Below, in pieces: positions 1 to 10,031 of a DNA stretch of 64,000 nucleotides. The position numbers were made by a program, and so were the translations under genes. A model generated the notes under the pieces. The model saw only the letters and a program-made list of their open reading frames with translations. It searched no databases and was not told the origin of the DNA. Where the stretch lies: NCBI GenBank assembly GCA_023053685.1, contig JALIGW010000002.1, forward strand, positions 45,009,278 to 45,073,277, given 5' to 3'. Numbering within the stretch: position 1 is the stretch's first letter; each line of letters opens with the position of its first letter. The stretch comes from Diadophis punctatus similis. Lineage: Eukaryota; Chordata; Lepidosauria; Squamata; Dipsadidae.

Positions 1-160
1 TTCACACCGTGACACCAACACTGACAGGGCAAGCCACTAGAATATAGAATGATAACAAACCCCACTCCCTGCTAGCACTGATGATGTTACCTAGTTTGGT
101 AACGAAATATCTACAAGAAAACAACTAAGTTTAGAGAGCACCAATAACCTCACAGTTCAA
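1..160 (-). repeat. Unclassified interspersed repeat, fragment
   Basis: The stretch around 75-150 (a GATGATGTTACCTAG core followed by a diverged GTCTGCAAGAAAACA-like segment and AGAGAGCACC) reappears in the opposite orientation at about 38045-38110. It is therefore an interspersed repeat. The family is not resolved; a LINE or Penelope-like 3' piece is possible. The left edge lies outside the window. Confidence 0.5.
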
Positions 161-187
161 TCGTCAGCTACAAATATTTTCTTCTAA

Positions 188-434
188 GAGCCGTGGTGGC
201 ACAGTGGTTAGAATGCTGTACTGCAGGCTACTTCTGCTGACTGCCGGCTGCCAGCAATTTGGCAGTTCCAGTTTCCCCGGCTCAAGGTTAACTCATCCTT
301 CCATCCTTCCAAGATCGTTAAAAGGAGGACCCAGATTGTTGGGGGCAATATGCCGACTCTGTAAACCGCTTAGAGAGGGCTGTAAAGTATTGTGAAGCAG
401 TATATAAGATTAGTGCTATTGCTATTGCTATTCT
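188..434 (+). repeat. Sauria-type SINE (tRNA head, Bov-B-like tail)
   Basis: It starts GAGCCGTGGTGGCACAGTGG, a tRNA-like A-box region. It continues through the conserved CAAGGTTAACTCATCCTTCC and GACCCAGATTGTTGGGGGC segments. It ends in the GTAAACCGCTTAGAGAGGGC module and a GCTATT-repeat tail, the 3' end shared with Bov-B LINEs. Nearly full length. The short reading frame inside it is fortuitous. Confidence 0.9.
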
Positions 435-640
435 ATCAGTACCAAATTTCATTCTCTGAATTCTCTGAATTCTGCTGATTCCTGTTATCCTCAACGAGCA
501 TGCTCAGTTGTGGAAGATTGCTGTTGTAGTGTATTAATATAGAGGCTATTCACAAGTAAGCTATCATAGAGAAGTAACTGCTTCCAAATGCTTAGAAAGA
601 AACTACAATCTACAATGGCAAAATCCAAGATGTCCTAGGA

Positions 641-773
641 CAGGGGGGTCAAACTCGTGGTGTCACATTGTTGTCATGTGATGAATCACAACTTTTTCCC
701 CCTTCACTAAAATCGGTGGGCATGGGCAGCACGTGACGCATCTGGCCCACGGGCCGTGGGTTTGACACCCCGG
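641..773. mobile_element. Small non-autonomous hAT-like element (GGTGTCAAA termini)
   Basis: The ends are inverted repeats around GGGGTCAAACTCGTGG and GGGTTTGACACCCC. The flanks TCCTAGGA and ACCTTGGA match 6 of 8, fitting an old 8-bp target duplication. The interior is close to the reverse complement of the 2676-2808 element. No coding capacity. Confidence 0.65.
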
Positions 774-1027
774 ACCTTGGAGGATGATCATCCCCCTTGG
801 TCTTTGGGGCAGAAGAGGCCCCAGCATTCCTCATATTTTATGCCTGCAAGGGAGTGCTGCACTCCTTCCTTTGAAAATTAATAGATGTAATTAAAGCATT
901 CTTCCTTTGAGATGGAAATTTGAGCTGGAGAACTTTGGAAGACTTTTAAAGCTGCACTCTTTTTTTTTGAGATGCATATTAATACATTGTTTTCCAACTC
1001 TGAACTGAGAAATACTTCTCTGCTATT

Positions 1028-1030
<3 letters not shown>

Positions 1031-1112
<82 letters not shown>
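1031..1112. repeat. (GT)n-(GA)n compound microsatellite
   Basis: About 24 GT units run directly into about 16 GA units. The minus-strand reading frame across it is low-complexity (Ser-Leu then Thr-His repeats) and is not a gene. Confidence 0.97.
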
Positions 1113-1114
<2 letters not shown>

Positions 1115-2667
1115 CATGTGAAATCATGTGAAGCTATAATGTTATTTGATTTGTTTCCTTATTATGCCACTGAAAAACAAATCGGATCACACAGGTAGAA
1201 ATTGCTTTGGGGCTAAGAACTAAAAAAGGTTTTTTACAGTTTAATGTCTTCAGGGGCTAAATTTTTGACACATGGTGGAATTTAATTATGTGAAATGGGT
1301 GTATTTTTCCTCCTTGATGACCTTCCTAAACTTCTCAAAACAAGCTGAAAATGTTGGTCCACCCTGGCCTTGTGTTTTCTGTGGAGAGGGTGTCCTATCA
1401 CCTGCCATTCCTAGCATAGCCTAATTATTGGAAACCAAGACACAGATTTGCAGAATCTTCTGGATACAACTTTTGGAGATGGTTTTTTTTTTCATTTATT
1501 ATTATTTTCATCATTTATTGTAAGGAATTATGAAATGAACAGTTTTAATTCTGTGCTATGTTCTCTTTATAGCGAAGTCAACATTTTAAAAATTACTTCT
1601 TATACTTTCAGCCAGATTTGTCAGACTGAAATTTAATGAGACCGTGTTCCTGTGAAAGGAGATACGGGAATTCCCGACTTCCCTTTTCTTGCTTTTTGTC
1701 AAGCACTCTGATAGATGAAGCATCTGAAATCTGTAGTCCCCTGGGAGAGGCAAGCATTTGATAGGAAACACAGCCGCCCATCAATATGCTTCTTCTTCTT
1801 CTTGGATTATTTTTGTTTATATCATTTCCTTTCAGAAATGACAAAAATCCAATTGTTTTCAACACACTGCAGGATCATTTTCTTTTTTGATTTTCAGCAC
1901 CTTTCAACAGAACGCTTAAATCACGTACATACGAGCATGCACAACAGACCAAGGAAAACTCTCAATCTCCGAATTCTGCTTGAAATGGCATTATGGAAAT
2001 ATGACTCTGCTTTGGATGCAGCTCACATGGGAGAATGTAAGCAGATTGCCAGTGGAAAATCCCACTATAGAGAGCTTTTCTTTGATCAATTGGAATAGAT
2101 TATTCCTTCATCTTGAATAATTCAGACTCCCTCTCTCTTTTGCAGGGCATTTCCTCTCACTAGGAAGATGCAAGCTGCTGAACTGGGGACTCCCTCAAAT
2201 TGTCTGCTTCTATCTGCAACAAAATATTAGTTTAATAATAATAATGCTTCAATACTTTTAAACAAGCAATACAAACAGGATGGATTAGAAAAATTGATGT
2301 ATATGAATTTTTGTACTTTCCCCATTCTTAAAAGGAAATGAATTATGCTACTGATTACCCATCAATTTTAAAATATGAGATGAAACAAGTTTTTGGTAAA
2401 CCAGGTATTTTATATATATTTACATCTGTTTCTTCTTTTAAAAAAATTAATATAATATTTCTTAAAAAGATGCAAGTATTATGCCACCACAATACTCCTT
2501 CTTTTACCTAACTAATCTAGAATAAGCATTTTCCTCCTTAGATTTGGGGAAGCCTTTCGAAAATATCCAGTCCACCCTCTTGCTATATATTTTGAGTATA
2601 TGTTTCCTAAGGCGTGTTATGATTATTTATGGGACTGGGCTTAGAGGTCCCAGATACTAATCTGACA
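1113..2667. other. No recognisable feature
   Basis: AT-rich sequence with short homopolymers and a small TTC run near 1790. A 127-codon plus-strand frame at 1715-2098 has no recognisable domain and no gene context. Confidence 0.6.
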
Positions 2668-2675
2668 TTTTAAGT

Positions 2676-2808
2676 CGGGGTGTCAAATTCTTGGCCTGTG
2701 GAATAGATGCCTCACTTACTGGTAATGCCCACCCCTGGTTTAGCAAAGGGGAAAAAAGTTGCGATACATCACGTGACCACAATGTGCCGTCGCGAGTTTG
2801 ACACCCTG
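2676..2808. mobile_element. Small non-autonomous hAT-like element (GGTGTCAAA termini)
   Basis: Termini CGGGGTGTCAAAT and AGTTTGACACCCTG are inverted repeats. Flanks TTTTAAGT (2668-2675) and TCTTAAGT (2809-2816) are an 8-bp duplication with one mismatch, as expected for hAT insertion. It is the same family as 641-773, in the opposite orientation. Confidence 0.75.
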
Positions 2809-2816
2809 TCTTAAGT

Positions 2817-3512
2817 CATCTTAAGAAAAAGAGGCCTGAAGAAGTCCTGTCGCCACCGTCACCGCCCTGTTCTTCACGCTGGCCACACACGCACACCCCA
2901 TTGCCTGCCAGTGCAGTTCGTGGCCAGACCCGGCCAGGAGAATGGCCTGCTGTGCCGGAGGGACATCGTCACAGCAGAGCTGCTCAGACACCAGCCAAAA
3001 ACTACTGGTGGCTGGAGGCTCACCGGCCTCGCTTCGCCGGGCACCCCTAGCAAGGCGGAGATGAAGGTGAACGAGGTGGAGGGTGAGCGGATGGCATGTG
3101 GTCGGGGCAAGGCCGGAGCCAGAGAATGGTGCATTCCCTGACCCGCCCAGGGCAAATGGCGAGTGGGCGGAGTCTCCAGGGCAAGGCCAGAGCTGGGGAA
3201 TGGCATGTTCCCCAACCCGGCCAAGGTGAACGGCAAGCGGCGGAGGCTCCGGGGCCTCAGGGAATGGCACGTCGAAGGACGAGCAGGTGACATGATTACC
3301 TTTGGTGAGCAGAGCGGGCGAGGCATGGAGGCGAGGCTAGGGGATTAGCTGGGCCACGTGGCGAAGGCAACATATATAGGGCGGGGTGGGGCGGGGGCGG
3401 GCAGGTGGGGGCGGGGCCAACCAGAGTTGGTATTTGCCAGTTTGGCGAACCAGTCCAAATTTCCGCTACCGGTTCACCTGAACCGGTCTGAACCAGCTGA
3501 ATACCACCTCTG
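2817..3512. mobile_element. GC-rich hAT-related block with right terminus
   Basis: The right end (about 3430-3512) carries the paired CCAGAGTTGGTATTTG / GAATACCACCTCTG motifs and a CCGCTACCGGTTC segment also seen at 6165-6215 in the 6000-6252 element. The interior is GC-rich and holds two diverged copies of a ~70-bp unit near 3104-3245 (each with GGCAAGGCC and a GGAATG core). The left boundary is not determined. Several overlapping open frames here reflect base composition rather than genes. Confidence 0.5.
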
Positions 3513-3851
3513 GTTTTAGTGCTGCCACTAACACAACTATAAAAACAGAGTTTCTGATAGAATTAGAATTAAATCAGTGGGTTTTTAAAATGTTAAATTT
3601 GAGCTTCTATGGGCACCTTTTCATTATTCTTTGCCTTGGTGAGGGGTAGAAGCTTGTACTTCCAGCAAAGATTCTCAGCTTGAGTGAATATGAGCAAAAA
3701 TTCCTGCTGAGTTGCAATTTCCATTAAGAATAGCTCCATTTCCTGTTTCAGCATTGTTGTCTTGCCTGAAATGAAAAAAAGAAAAATGAACAGTACCCAC
3801 CAACAATGAGCTAACTGCAACAAATGCCCATAGCAACCTACATTATCAACT
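3513..3851. other. No recognisable feature
   Basis: Short AT-rich spacer without identifiable repeat or coding signal. Confidence 0.5.
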
Positions 3852-4096
3852 GAGCCGAGGTGGCGCAGTGGTTAGAGGCAGTACTGCAGGCCACTTTAGC
3901 TGACTGTGATCCGCAGGTCAGCGGTTCAAATCTCACCGGCTCAAGGTTGACTAATCCTTCCATCCTTCCGAGGTAGGTAAAATGAGGACCCAGATTGTTG
4001 AGGGCAATATAAATATACATTGCTTACTGGTGTAAACCGCTTAGAGAGTGCTTGCACTGTGAGGCGGTATATAAATCTCACAAATAAATAAATATA
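3852..4096 (+). repeat. Sauria-type SINE, variant subfamily
   Basis: The tRNA-like head (GAGCCGAGGTGGCGCAGTGG) includes a good B-box-like GGTTCAAATC segment. The middle inserts AATATAAATATACATTGC before GTGTAAACCGC. The tail is TCTCACAAATAAATAAAT rather than the GCTATT repeat. The copy at 8347-8614 shares the same variant, so this is a distinct subfamily. Confidence 0.88.
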
Positions 4097-4799
4097 TAAT
4101 ACATTAGATCTTCAATATAAAACATGTGAGTTCTTACAGTACCTACAGAACATAAAAATAATCAGAGGGGATTGATCAAACCATTACAGATTTTCTCTTT
4201 CAGTGTTTCTACTTGCATGACTCATACCAACAGAGGTTCAGTGCATTAGAACCAATTCTGTTCCAGTTCACAGGACCCATCCCTATCTGATCCATGCTAC
4301 AGGCCATTTTCTTTCCCTTCCTGCTGTGTGACATGCCTGAAATCCTGCAGATTATAGTGAACAGAAAAGCTAGATAGACACAAGATGGGAGGAAAAATTG
4401 GTGGGTGTTGCTGCAGTTGCCTCTTTCACAGAATTTGTATCAAACCCAAAGATACATGAAAAATCTGCAGATCACAATTTTATTTTTAGTGATTAAATCT
4501 AAAGGTCAGATGCCAATTTCTAATCTAAAACAATGTTACATGCATGTTCCTTATACAACTGCCTCAAGTGGTTAAAGAATCCTTTGGATATAGGCTAAAA
4601 CTGGTCTCTCTCGTTGGTGGTCTATAATAGACTATGATGTGGGAAGGCAACTTTTCTGTTCCCAGCAAATATTTGAAACCACCACCCATAATAAACTTTG
4701 GGAATGCCCCCCCCCCCCGTCTATTCAGTAGTTCACTTCTGCCCTGAGTGACTGGACACTCCATTATGCTTTGTAGCTCTTTCTTTTCTAACATGTAAA
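4097..4799. other. No recognisable feature
   Basis: AT-rich single-copy-looking sequence; contains a 10-base C run near 4709-4718. Confidence 0.5.
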
Positions 4800-5180
4800 T
4801 GAGATACACCAATCTTCAGCATGGGGTAGATATGATTAATATGTTGAAGATACCCAGTTATATATCTTTACCCTGGGCTGAACAGGACATGCACTTGAGG
4901 TTCAGCTCCTCCTATGCCTGGATAGAATGAAATAAGCTAAAGCTGAATCTCCAAAAAAAAACAGAGGAAGTGTGGATTTGGAATTAAAAAAATCTGTCTT
5001 TCTTTGGGATTGTACAACCTGCAATCTGGGAGTCCTGGGTTCTACCTGAAGAGCAAGTGAAGTCTATGGTCAAAAAGACTTGGATTTGCCCATCTCTACT
5101 ATCACTGTACCGTCTGCTGGTTAACCAATAACTATCAGGTGATTGCTTGGGTGATTTCCACCTGTCCCTTGCTTTGGCTA
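4800..5180 (+). pseudogene. Degenerate L2-type LINE ORF2 fragment
   Basis: In translation the segment near 4918-4980 reads like the L2 motif with NKLKLN followed by TEEVW (consensus region LNKLKLNPDKTEV, just downstream of the reverse-transcriptase YADD block). It continues to a VKSMVKK-like segment and SLYRLLVNQ. Stops and frameshifts are frequent, so it is an old dead copy. Boundaries are approximate. Confidence 0.6.
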
Positions 5181-5181
5181 C

Positions 5182-5245
5182 CATGTTTCCCTGAAAATAA
5201 AACCTGGTCTCATATTAATTTGACTTCAGGTAGCTTTATTTTGAC
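5182..5245. repeat. Fragment of TA-flanked inverted-repeat element
   Basis: CATGTTTCCCTGAAAATAAA matches the terminus of the element at 10462-10717 (GTGTTCCCCGAAAATAAG). Only one end is present. Confidence 0.55.
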
Positions 5246-5343
5246 TTGTGAGAACTGCTTTTCTCACACAGAAATGTAGCACAGTTATATATATTATTGG
5301 AAATACTCAATTTTTTTCACATTTTAACATGCATTATATACTA

Positions 5344-5995
5344 CTAGTCCTTAATTTACAACTGCAGTTGAGATCAGAAATCCATCTGTTAAGTGGTTAC
5401 AGAAGTTAAGTCAAGGTACCCATGTGATCGGAAGTGATTTTTTGCAGACGTTGTTAAGCAAACACAAGCAGTTATTAAGTAAACCAACAGCTATTAAGTG
5501 AATGCTTATAAGTGCTGTCATAAGTGTGAATCCATTCATTTGAATGGGTGTTTTCATGTGACTGAGGAATGGTGTGACTGATCATAAAAGTGACTGGTTG
5601 CCAAACGCCCGACATAAGTCATGTAACCATGGGGGCGGCGGGGGTGGGAGAGGTAGTGCGACTATTTGTGATGGCTCACAAATGTTCCATAGTTGGCATA
5701 AATACAATAGCAATAGCAATAGCAATAGCACTTAGACTTATATACCGCTTCATAGTGCTTTACAGCCCTCTCTAAGCGGTTTACAGAGTTCAGCATATTG
5801 CCCCCAACAATCTGGGTCCTCATTTTACCCACCTCAGAAGGATGGAAGGCTGAGTCAACCTTGAGCCTGGTGAGATTTGAACTGCTGAACTAGCAATCAG
5901 CTGAAGTAGCCTGCAGTGCTGCACTTTAACCACTGCGCCACCTCGGCTCTTAAATGCAAATAGTTAAGAAACTGATAATAGGTTGAGAACTACCT
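5344..5995. mobile_element. TA-flanked short inverted-repeat element, split by a SINE
   Basis: The left end (CTAGTCCTTAATTTACAACT) and right end (GGTTGAGAACTACCTA) correspond to the termini of the copy at 11769-12173 (TGACTTACAACC ... GTTGAAGCCTACCTA). The interior carries repeated TTAAGT-type segments. A minus-strand Sauria SINE at 5704-5950 interrupts the right part. A hAT element is inserted immediately beyond the right end. TA flanks suggest a Tc1/mariner-like origin. Confidence 0.6.
5704..5950 (-). repeat. Sauria-type SINE, nested
   Basis: Full-length reversed copy: (AATAGC)n tail, ATATACCGCTTCATAGTGC, GCGGTTTACAGAG, then the reversed tRNA-like head ending CACTGCGCCACCTCGGCTC. It lies inside the 5344-5995 element. 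Confidence 0.92.
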
Positions 5996-5999
5996 AAAA

Positions 6000-6252
6000 C
6001 AGTGGTGAAATCCAATTTTTTTAACTACCGGTTCTGTGGGTGTGGCTTGGTGGGCGTGGTGTGGCTTGGCAGATGAAGGATACTGCAAAATCTCCATTCC
6101 CACCCCACTCCAGGGGAAGGATATTGCAAAATCTCCATTCCCACCCCACTCTGGGGCTAGCCAGAGGTGGTATTTGCTGGTTCTCCGAACTACTCAAAAT
6201 TTCCGCTACCGGTTCTCCAGAATCTGACAGAACCTGCTGGATTTCACCCCTG
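6000..6252. mobile_element. Non-autonomous hAT element (CAGTGGTGAAAT family)
   Basis: Termini CAGTGGTGAAATCCAA and GGATTTCACCCCTG are inverted repeats. The flanks ACCTAAAA (5992-5999) and ACCTAAAG (6253-6260) form an 8-bp duplication. Inside is a tandem pair of ~40-bp units, each containing ATTGCAAAATCTCCATTCCC or its near match. No transposase frame. Confidence 0.85.
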
Positions 6253-6428
6253 ACCTAAAGTAATTTGAATCCACACCTTCTGGAAATTTTTCATTTGATA
6301 TAACTAATAGGTGGAAGTTGGATGTGGCAACATTCTGTTTTGCTTGTCCTTCTCTAAAGAAAACAATTTACATCACCCACCTTCACATAAAGGTATAGCT
6401 CACTTTGGGCATAACATAACTTGTAAAC

Positions 6429-7125
6429 CAGGGGTGGATTCCTCCCAGTTCGGTCCAGATCTCCCAAACCGGTAGTGACCCGCTAATGACGTCGCTGAAC
6501 TGGATCGGCTGGTGCCGATCCGTGGGCGCCACCATCTTTTTTTGGAATTTTTAGCAAATTTTTTACTGTTTTTAAGTATTTTCCTTTTCTGCTGCTTGTA
6601 AAAGGGTTCTCCCACCCTGTCACGGTGTGATTTATTGCCTGTTACATGTATATGCAGAGAGCTGCATCCCTATTCAATATAATGGTTCATTCCTGAGCAT
6701 GTGATTGATATGTTCTTGTACGCATGTGTGCATTCCAATCTCCATTCTATCCTTCTTCTTCTGGCTTCCATTGAGAGAAGTCACACATTTTATATCAGAG
6801 ATGTAAACAAATGAGGTTTTATTGTTTTTGTACCGAAATAAATATTTTTACTTAGACTTTTAAACTGCGGTTTCATTTCTAATGTCTGAATTCCGGGAAA
6901 AGATCCATCTAGCCTCTGTGAGATTAATTCTCACTCTGTCACACACACCCCGGGTCTATATACTGACCTTTATTCCTTCGCCCGAAGCACAGCTGATCAG
7001 CTCCTCAGCTGTGTTTCGGGCTGATTCGAGCTACAGAGCATGCGCAGATGCAGAATTGCACGAGGATGCATGCGCGAAACATCACGATGCGAACCGGTGG
7101 CAAAGGTAAGTGGAACCCACCCCTG
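6429..7125 (+). mobile_element. Non-autonomous hAT element (GGTGGGTTCCT family) with nested LTR
   Basis: Termini CAGGGGTGGATTCCTCCC and GGAACCCACCCCTG sit between perfect 8-bp duplications TTGTAAAC (6421-6428 and 7126-7133). Its inner sequence matches the intact relative at 60111-60414: both have a CTCCCACCC segment, a GACCTTTATTC segment, and CTCCTCAGCTGTGTTTC. The 328-bp block between the first two is absent from that relative. Confidence 0.88.
6618..6945 (+). mobile_element. Solo LTR nested inside the hAT element
   Basis: The block starts TGTCACGG and ends CTGTCACACA (TG...CA). It is flanked by CACCC on both sides (6613-6617, 6946-6950), a 5-bp duplication. A TATA-like TTATATC lies near 6790 and an AATAAA signal near 6838, the usual LTR order. 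The empty site is visible in the related hAT at 60111-60414. A 5-bp duplication fits gypsy-type or some retroviral integrases; the family is not identified. It is non-coding. Confidence 0.75.
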
Positions 7126-7133
7126 TTGTAAAC

Positions 7134-8090
7134 TGAAAAATGACACATGCATTGCCCAGGGACTTGCAATCGTTCCAAATATTGATGTTTTCCAATGGTT
7201 TCAGGGAAAGAACTTCTGTTTCAAAGCACTTGCTCTGTCTAAAAGTGGCAGAACATAAAGAATTAAACAAGAAAAGCAAATAGCCTGGTATTTTCCATGC
7301 TGGCTTATCCCCACCCCCACCAATGAAAAAAATGGTTATTTTGCCTCCTCTTGCATGCTCAGAAGAGAACAGACCCAGCTGGTCTATTACTAATTAAGTC
7401 TATTCAATTTCTCCTGACTTTTTTTTGCCTAGGCTACGGTATAATTCAATGTTTGAAGAAAAGTTTGGTTTATTCTTTATTTGAGATTAGATCACAAAAT
7501 AGGCAGGTTTATCTCTGGTGAAATGATATTAGCAAACGGACTTTATAGGAAGAAAATCTAATACTTAATTCAAGTGATTGAAAATGAGTGGGATGAAGGC
7601 TAGGAACGGAGGCAGGACAGCTTGTGAAAATTGATGCTGTTCTAAGAAGCACTGGTAAAAGAAGCATGAATTTAGAGCATGCAATAAAAATGAAGGCTTG
7701 TATATATCTGAAATGTTTATTTTATTGGCGTGATGGAACTAATCACATTTTTCATTCCTTAAGTTCTTAGAATTAATGAAATGATCACACATGGTCAGCC
7801 ATATTGGCAGAGATTGTTAGGGAACCCTGTGGGAAATTGCACCATAGAAATAAGAACCTACGCATTCCTCTCCCACTTCTCATACTTACTGCCATCAATT
7901 TTTTTCATTGCTCTCAAAGCTTGAACAAGCTTACTCCATGCTCCAAAAGCTGAGGAAATCTTCTATCAATAATCAATCTATCAATCAATCAATAAATAAA
8001 ACCATCCAGATTAGATGCATTTTGTTTGTATCCTATACAAAGCATGAAGTTTACCCATTTAGCGGGGAGTAATTCAGTGAATTGCATCAT
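7134..8090. other. No recognisable feature
   Basis: AT-rich sequence with a short TCAA-rich run near 7965-7995. Nothing coding or repeat-like recognised. Confidence 0.5.
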
Positions 8091-8346
8091 TAGAATATAA
8101 TAGAATAACAGAATTGGAAGGGAGCTTGGAGGTCTTCTAGTCCAACCCCCTGCTTAGGCAGGAAACCCTACACCACTTCAGACAAATGGTTATCCAACAT
8201 CTTCTTAAAAACTTCCAGTGTTGGAGCATTCACAACTTCTGGAGGCAAGCTGTTCCACTGATTAATTGTTCTAACTGTCAGGAAATTTCTCCTTAGTTCT
8301 AAGTTAGTTCTTAGTTCTAACTTAGTTCTAACTTAGTTCTAAGAAA

Positions 8347-8614
8347 GAGCAGAGGTGGCGCAGCGGTTAGAGGCAGGTACTGCAGGCCACTTTAGCTGAC
8401 ACTGATCTGCAGGTCAGCGGTTCAAATCTTACCGGCTCAAGGTTGACTCAGCCTTCCATCCTTCCGAGGTAGGTAAAATGAGGACCCAGATTGTTGGGGG
8501 CAATATAAATATACATTGCTTACTGGTGTAAACCGCTTAGAGAGTGCTTGCACTGTGAGGCGGTATATAAATCTCACAAAATAAAAAATAAATAAATAAT
8601 AATAATAATAATAA
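8347..8614 (+). repeat. Sauria-type SINE, nested in CR1
   Basis: Same variant as 3852-4096 (ACATTGCTTACTGGTGTAAACC module, TCTCACAAA end) followed by an (AAT)n tail. The CR1 sequence CTAAGTT...GTTGCTTCTCTCC resumes after it. An uninterrupted CR1 copy at 23726-24034 shows the empty site. Confidence 0.93.
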
Positions 8615-8807
8615 GTTGCTTCTCTCCTTGATTAGTTTCCACCCATTGCTTCTTGTCCTACCCTCAGGTGCTTTGGAGAATAGCTTCACTCCCTCTTGTT
8701 TGTGGCAGCCCCTGAGATATTGCAACAATGCTATCATGCCTCCCCTAGTCCTTCTTTTCATTAAACTAGATATACCCAGTTCTTACAACAGTTCTTAATA
8801 TGTTTTA

Positions 8808-9075
8808 CAGCGGTGAAATGCTCCCGGTTCGCTTTTACCTGTCGGTCGTCGGAGAGCCGATCGCGAAGGCAGTGCGACGCTCCACCCACCCGCCTGGACA
8901 CCGCCATTTGAGTTATTTTACCCTCTGCACATGCACAAAGCATTCTGTGTATGCGCAGAGGATACAAGAACTCAAATGGTGGTGTTCCGGCAGGTGGGCG
9001 GAGCATCGCGCTGCCTTAGCGATCGGCTCTCCGACGACTGACAGGTAAAAGCGAACCGGGAACATTTCACCCCTG
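8808..9075. mobile_element. Palindromic hAT foldback element, nested in CR1
   Basis: Termini CAGCGGTGAAATGCTCCC and GAACATTTCACCCCTG sit between perfect 8-bp duplications ATGTTTTA (8800-8807 and 9076-9083). The two halves, about 100-120 bp each, are near-complete inverted repeats. GCTTTTACCTGTCGGTCGTC on the left pairs with GACGACTGACAGGTAAAAGC on the right, so one strand could fold into a long hairpin. Confidence 0.92.
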
Positions 9076-9603
9076 ATGTTTTAGCCTCCAGTCTCCTAAT
9101 CATCTTTGTTGCTCTTCTTTGCACTCTTTCTAGAGTCTTCACATCTTTTTTACATCGTGGCGACCAAAACTGAATGCAGTATTCCAAGTGTGGCCTTACC
9201 AAGGCATTATAAAGTAGTATTAACACTTAACGTGATCTAGAGTCTATCCCTCTGTTTATGCAGCCTAGAACTGTGTTTGCTTTTTTGGCAGCTGCTGCAC
9301 ACTGCTGGCTCATATTTAAATGGTTGTCCACTAGGATTCCAAGATCCCTCTCACAGTTACTACTGTTGAGCAAGGTACCACATATACTGTACCTGTGCAT
9401 TTTGTTTTTCTTGCCTAAATGTAGAACCTTACTTTTTTCACCATTGAATTTCATTTTGTTAGATAGCGCCAAATGTTCAAGTCTGTCAAGATCCTTCTGT
9501 ATCTTAAGCCTATCTTCTGGAGTGTTGGCTATTCCTGCCAGCTTGCTGTCATCTGCAAATTTGATGAGTTCCCTATCTATCCCCTTGTCCAAGTACTATA
9601 ACA

Positions 9604-9892
9604 CAAATTAGTGTTATAGTATGACATATTGTGCTAATCATGATCTCAGTTCACTTGAGTGATTTTATTTCCTATACTGATATACCAGCAGACTTGGAAA
9701 AGCTACAAACTTTCTTTAAAAAAGTAATAATCCTTTCTCTCCCACTGCTGTTGTTTCCCAACATTCAACCCACTAAGCTGGTTGAATGATCTTCTTGAAC
9801 AGGGAAGGAACAATGGAGAAGAAAGATAAAATGGCATCTTCTTTGAACCTTTTAAAGTCCCTTGTCAAATCATCTAGTAGTGTTTGGTGTGC
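9604..9892. other. No recognisable feature
   Basis: Short AT-rich spacer. Confidence 0.5.
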
Positions 9893-10031
9893 ATGTCTAT
9901 GGAGATTCTCAGTCATCCAGACCATAGATGTCCCAAAGTTTCTGAGACGTTTCGCTTCTTGGATGAGAAGCGAAATGTCTTTAACAAAACCCAAGAAAGT
10001 CCAGTTGCCACTTGAAAAAGCATCTTTGGTA
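9893..10031. repeat. Unclassified interspersed repeat (internal hairpin)
   Basis: Contains GACGTTTCGCTTCTTGGATGAGAAGCGAAATGTC, given here as two arms: GACGTTTCGCTTCT and AGAAGCGAAATGTC with a short loop. The AAGTCCAGTTGCCACTTGAA segment follows. I recognise the motif as a common vertebrate interspersed repeat but cannot assign the family with certainty. Confidence 0.45.

Larger units (their letters stand above)
8091..9603 (-). pseudogene. CR1/L3 LINE, 3' part of ORF2, interrupted twice
   Basis: Read on the minus strand, 9592-9227 holds an open stretch with the reverse-transcriptase motif KFADDSKLAGI and the following SNKMKFNGEKSKVLHLGKKN region. 9226-9080 continues with [20 protein letters not shown]. 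The C-terminal segment resumes near 8760-8615, and the 3' tail (GGTTGGACTAGAAGACCTCC-type in reverse) ends near 8091 in an AATAGAATAA tail. CR1 polymerases act by target-primed reverse transcription. This copy is dead: it is 5' truncated and split by the insertions at 8347-8614 and 8808-9075. A tail of this type seeds microsatellites in snakes. Confidence 0.9.

Noticed and set aside
188..434. Functional tRNA gene at the head of the Sauria SINEs
   Set aside because: A/B-box-like segments are those of a SINE head; no acceptor stem closes and the copies continue into the SINE body.
878..1117. Ser-Leu/Thr-His repeat protein on the minus strand
   Set aside because: Read-through of the (GT)n-(GA)n microsatellite.
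1715..2098. 127-codon frame starting MKHLKS
   Set aside because: No recognisable domain, AT-rich low-quality composition, no promoter or splice context.
2821..3348. Several overlapping 60-150-codon frames
   Set aside because: GC-rich sequence lacks stops on all frames; it sits in a hAT-related block with tandem units.
4709..4718. Poly-C run as a quadruplex signal
   Set aside because: A single 10-base run without the spaced G/C tracts a quadruplex needs.
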